Shown: in pieces, positions 63,035 through 64,000 of the stretch | Numbering within the stretch: position 1 is the stretch's first letter | Layout of the letters: the number at the start of each line of letters is the position of its first letter | Source: JADKAV01 sp963818505 | GTDB lineage: Bacteria > Actinomycetota > Actinomycetes > S36-B12 > UBA10799 | Reading direction: 5' to 3' | Assembly: GCA_963818505.1 (NCBI GenBank) | Contig: CAWFSJ010000002.1 | Location: forward strand, 1 to 64,000 | Length of the DNA: 64,000 nt | Made by a program: the position numbers and the translations under genes | The notes under the pieces: generated by a model | What the model was told of the DNA's origin: nothing | The model's database searches: none | Seen by the model: the letters and a program-made list of their open reading frames with translations, nothing else

Positions 63035-64000
63035 GTGGCAAAGCGCCTGTTTTCCTCGGAATCGGTGACCGAAGGTCACCCCGACAAGATCGCCGACCAG
63101 ATCAGCGACACCATTCTGGATGCGATGTTGGCCGACGACCCGGATTCCCACGTAGCGGTTGAGACGCTGGTGACCACCGGCCTGGTCGTGGTCGCCGGCG
63201 AGGTGAACACCAAGACCTACGTTGATATCCCGCGCAAAGTCCGCGAATGCATCCTGGACATCGGGTACGACTCGTCCGAGAAGGGTTTCGACGGACAGTC
63301 CTGTGGCATCTCGGTGTCCCTCGATCAACAGTCGGAGGACATTCGCCAGGGCGTGGACGATTCCTGGGAGGAGCGCCAGGAGGGTAGCGACGACCCGCTC
63401 GATGCACAGGGAGCCGGCGACCAGGGGTTGATGTTCGGTTACGCCTGCACGGACACCCCGGAACTCATGCCCATGCCGATCGCGCTGGCACACCGTCTGA
63501 GCCGGCGGCTCACCGCGGTTCGCAAACAAGCCGTCGTCCCGTATCTGCGCCCTGACGGCAAAGTGCAGGTGACCATCGAGTACGACCGTACGCGGCCGGC
63601 CGCTGTGAGCACGGTGGTCGTCTCCAGCCAGCACATTGATGACATCGACCGGGACACGCTGCTGGCTCCTGACATCGAGGAGTTCGTGATTGCACCTGAA
63701 TTGGCCGATCTTGAACTCGTCACCTCGGATGTGCGGATGCTCGTCAACCCGACCGGGCGCTTCGTCGAGGGTGGTCCTGCCGCCGACGCCGGACTGACCG
63801 GACGCAAGATCATCGTTGACACCTACGGTGGCATGGCACGACATGGAGGCGGGGCGTTCTCGGGCAAGGACCCGTCGAAGGTCGACCGCTCCGCGGCTTA
63901 CGCCATGCGCTGGGTGGCCAAGAACGTAGTGGCCGCGGGGCTGGCTACTCGCTGCGAGGTGCAGGTGTCCTACGCCATCGGGGCGGCTCACCCCGTCGGG
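63035..64000 (+). CDS. metK: S-adenosylmethionine synthetase MetK, 3'-truncated by the window edge
   Basis: MetK makes S-adenosylmethionine from methionine and ATP. GTG at 63035 follows AAGGAGGG. 322 codons are visible of about 400: KRLFSSESVTEGHPDKIADQ, GEVNTKTYVDIP, the loop GAGDQGLMFGYACTDTPELMP, VRKQAVVPYLRPDGKVQV, and the phosphate-binding DTYGGMARHGGGAFSGKDPSKVDRSAAY. The last visible residues are SYAIGAAHPVG. Its place after coaBC is standard in actinomycetes. Confidence 0.97.
   Translation, partial: MAKRLFSSESVTEGHPDKIADQISDTILDAMLADDPDSHVAVETLVTTGLVVVAGEVNTKTYVDIPRKVRECILDIGYDSSEKGFDGQSCGISVSLDQQSEDIRQGVDDSWEERQEGSDDPLDAQGAGDQGLMFGYACTDTPELMPMPIALAHRLSRRLTAVRKQAVVPYLRPDGKVQVTIEYDRTRPAAVSTVVVSSQHIDDIDRDTLLAPDIEEFVIAPELADLELVTSDVRMLVNPTGRFVEGGPAADAGLTGRKIIVDTYGGMARHGGGAFSGKDPSKVDRSAAYAMRWVAKNVVAAGLATRCEVQVSYAIGAAHPVG

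Overview
The window is high-GC DNA from the chromosome of an actinomycete (phylum Actinomycetota). GTG and TTG starts are frequent, and the gene orders are actinobacterial: hisA-hisF-hisI-trpE, trpC-trpB-trpA with lgt, bldD next to pyrR-pyrB-pyrC-carA-carB-pyrF-mIHF-gmk-rpoZ-coaBC-metK, and glpD/TetR facing a flavoprotein gene. A DprE2-like reductase at the left edge hints at decaprenyl-phosphoarabinose (arabinan) chemistry. I cannot name a genus.

Layout. 1-2280: end of a DprE2-like reductase, a DUF559 endonuclease-like gene bracketed by two copies of a palindromic repeat, and rmlC. 2300-20800: an island of five consecutive minus-strand genes for large secreted proteins. Four have an N-terminal von Willebrand A (VWA) domain and one a choice-of-anchor-K-like domain. 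All continue into SpaA/CnaB-like or DUF11 repeats and all end in the same gap-free 112-residue module with four cysteines and a Trp-rich tail, with no LPXTG motif and no membrane anchor. One member has an in-frame TAA and another has a tandem array of about 102-residue repeats broken by many small indels. 20900-24900: tetR-glpD divergent from an AGPS-like flavoprotein, plus the remains of a PIN-like toxin gene.

24900-37500: histidine and tryptophan genes with small membrane-protein genes, an embedded OmpR-type two-component system, a MauE/DsbA redox pair and lgt. hisA carries a single-base frameshift. No trpF is present here, so HisA probably acts as the bifunctional PriA. 37500-46100: an alpha/beta hydrolase, gltBD (glutamate synthase) and pyk. 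46100-59800: bldD (minus strand), then the pyrimidine operon with a PyrR-binding RNA element, a PyrK-PyrD class 1B pair between carB and pyrF, then mIHF, gmk, rpoZ and coaBC. 59800-64000: a secreted subtilase-like protein with an unusual active-site layout, and the first two thirds of metK.

How it fits together: most of the right two thirds is housekeeping biosynthesis in tight operons with 4-11 nt overlaps. The left third is a cell-surface island that has expanded by duplication and homogenisation. The shared C-terminal module, shared terminator hairpins and a small inverted repeat upstream of several members are the most unusual content of the window. Several frame breaks (hisA and the repeat array) may be assembly errors rather than biology.
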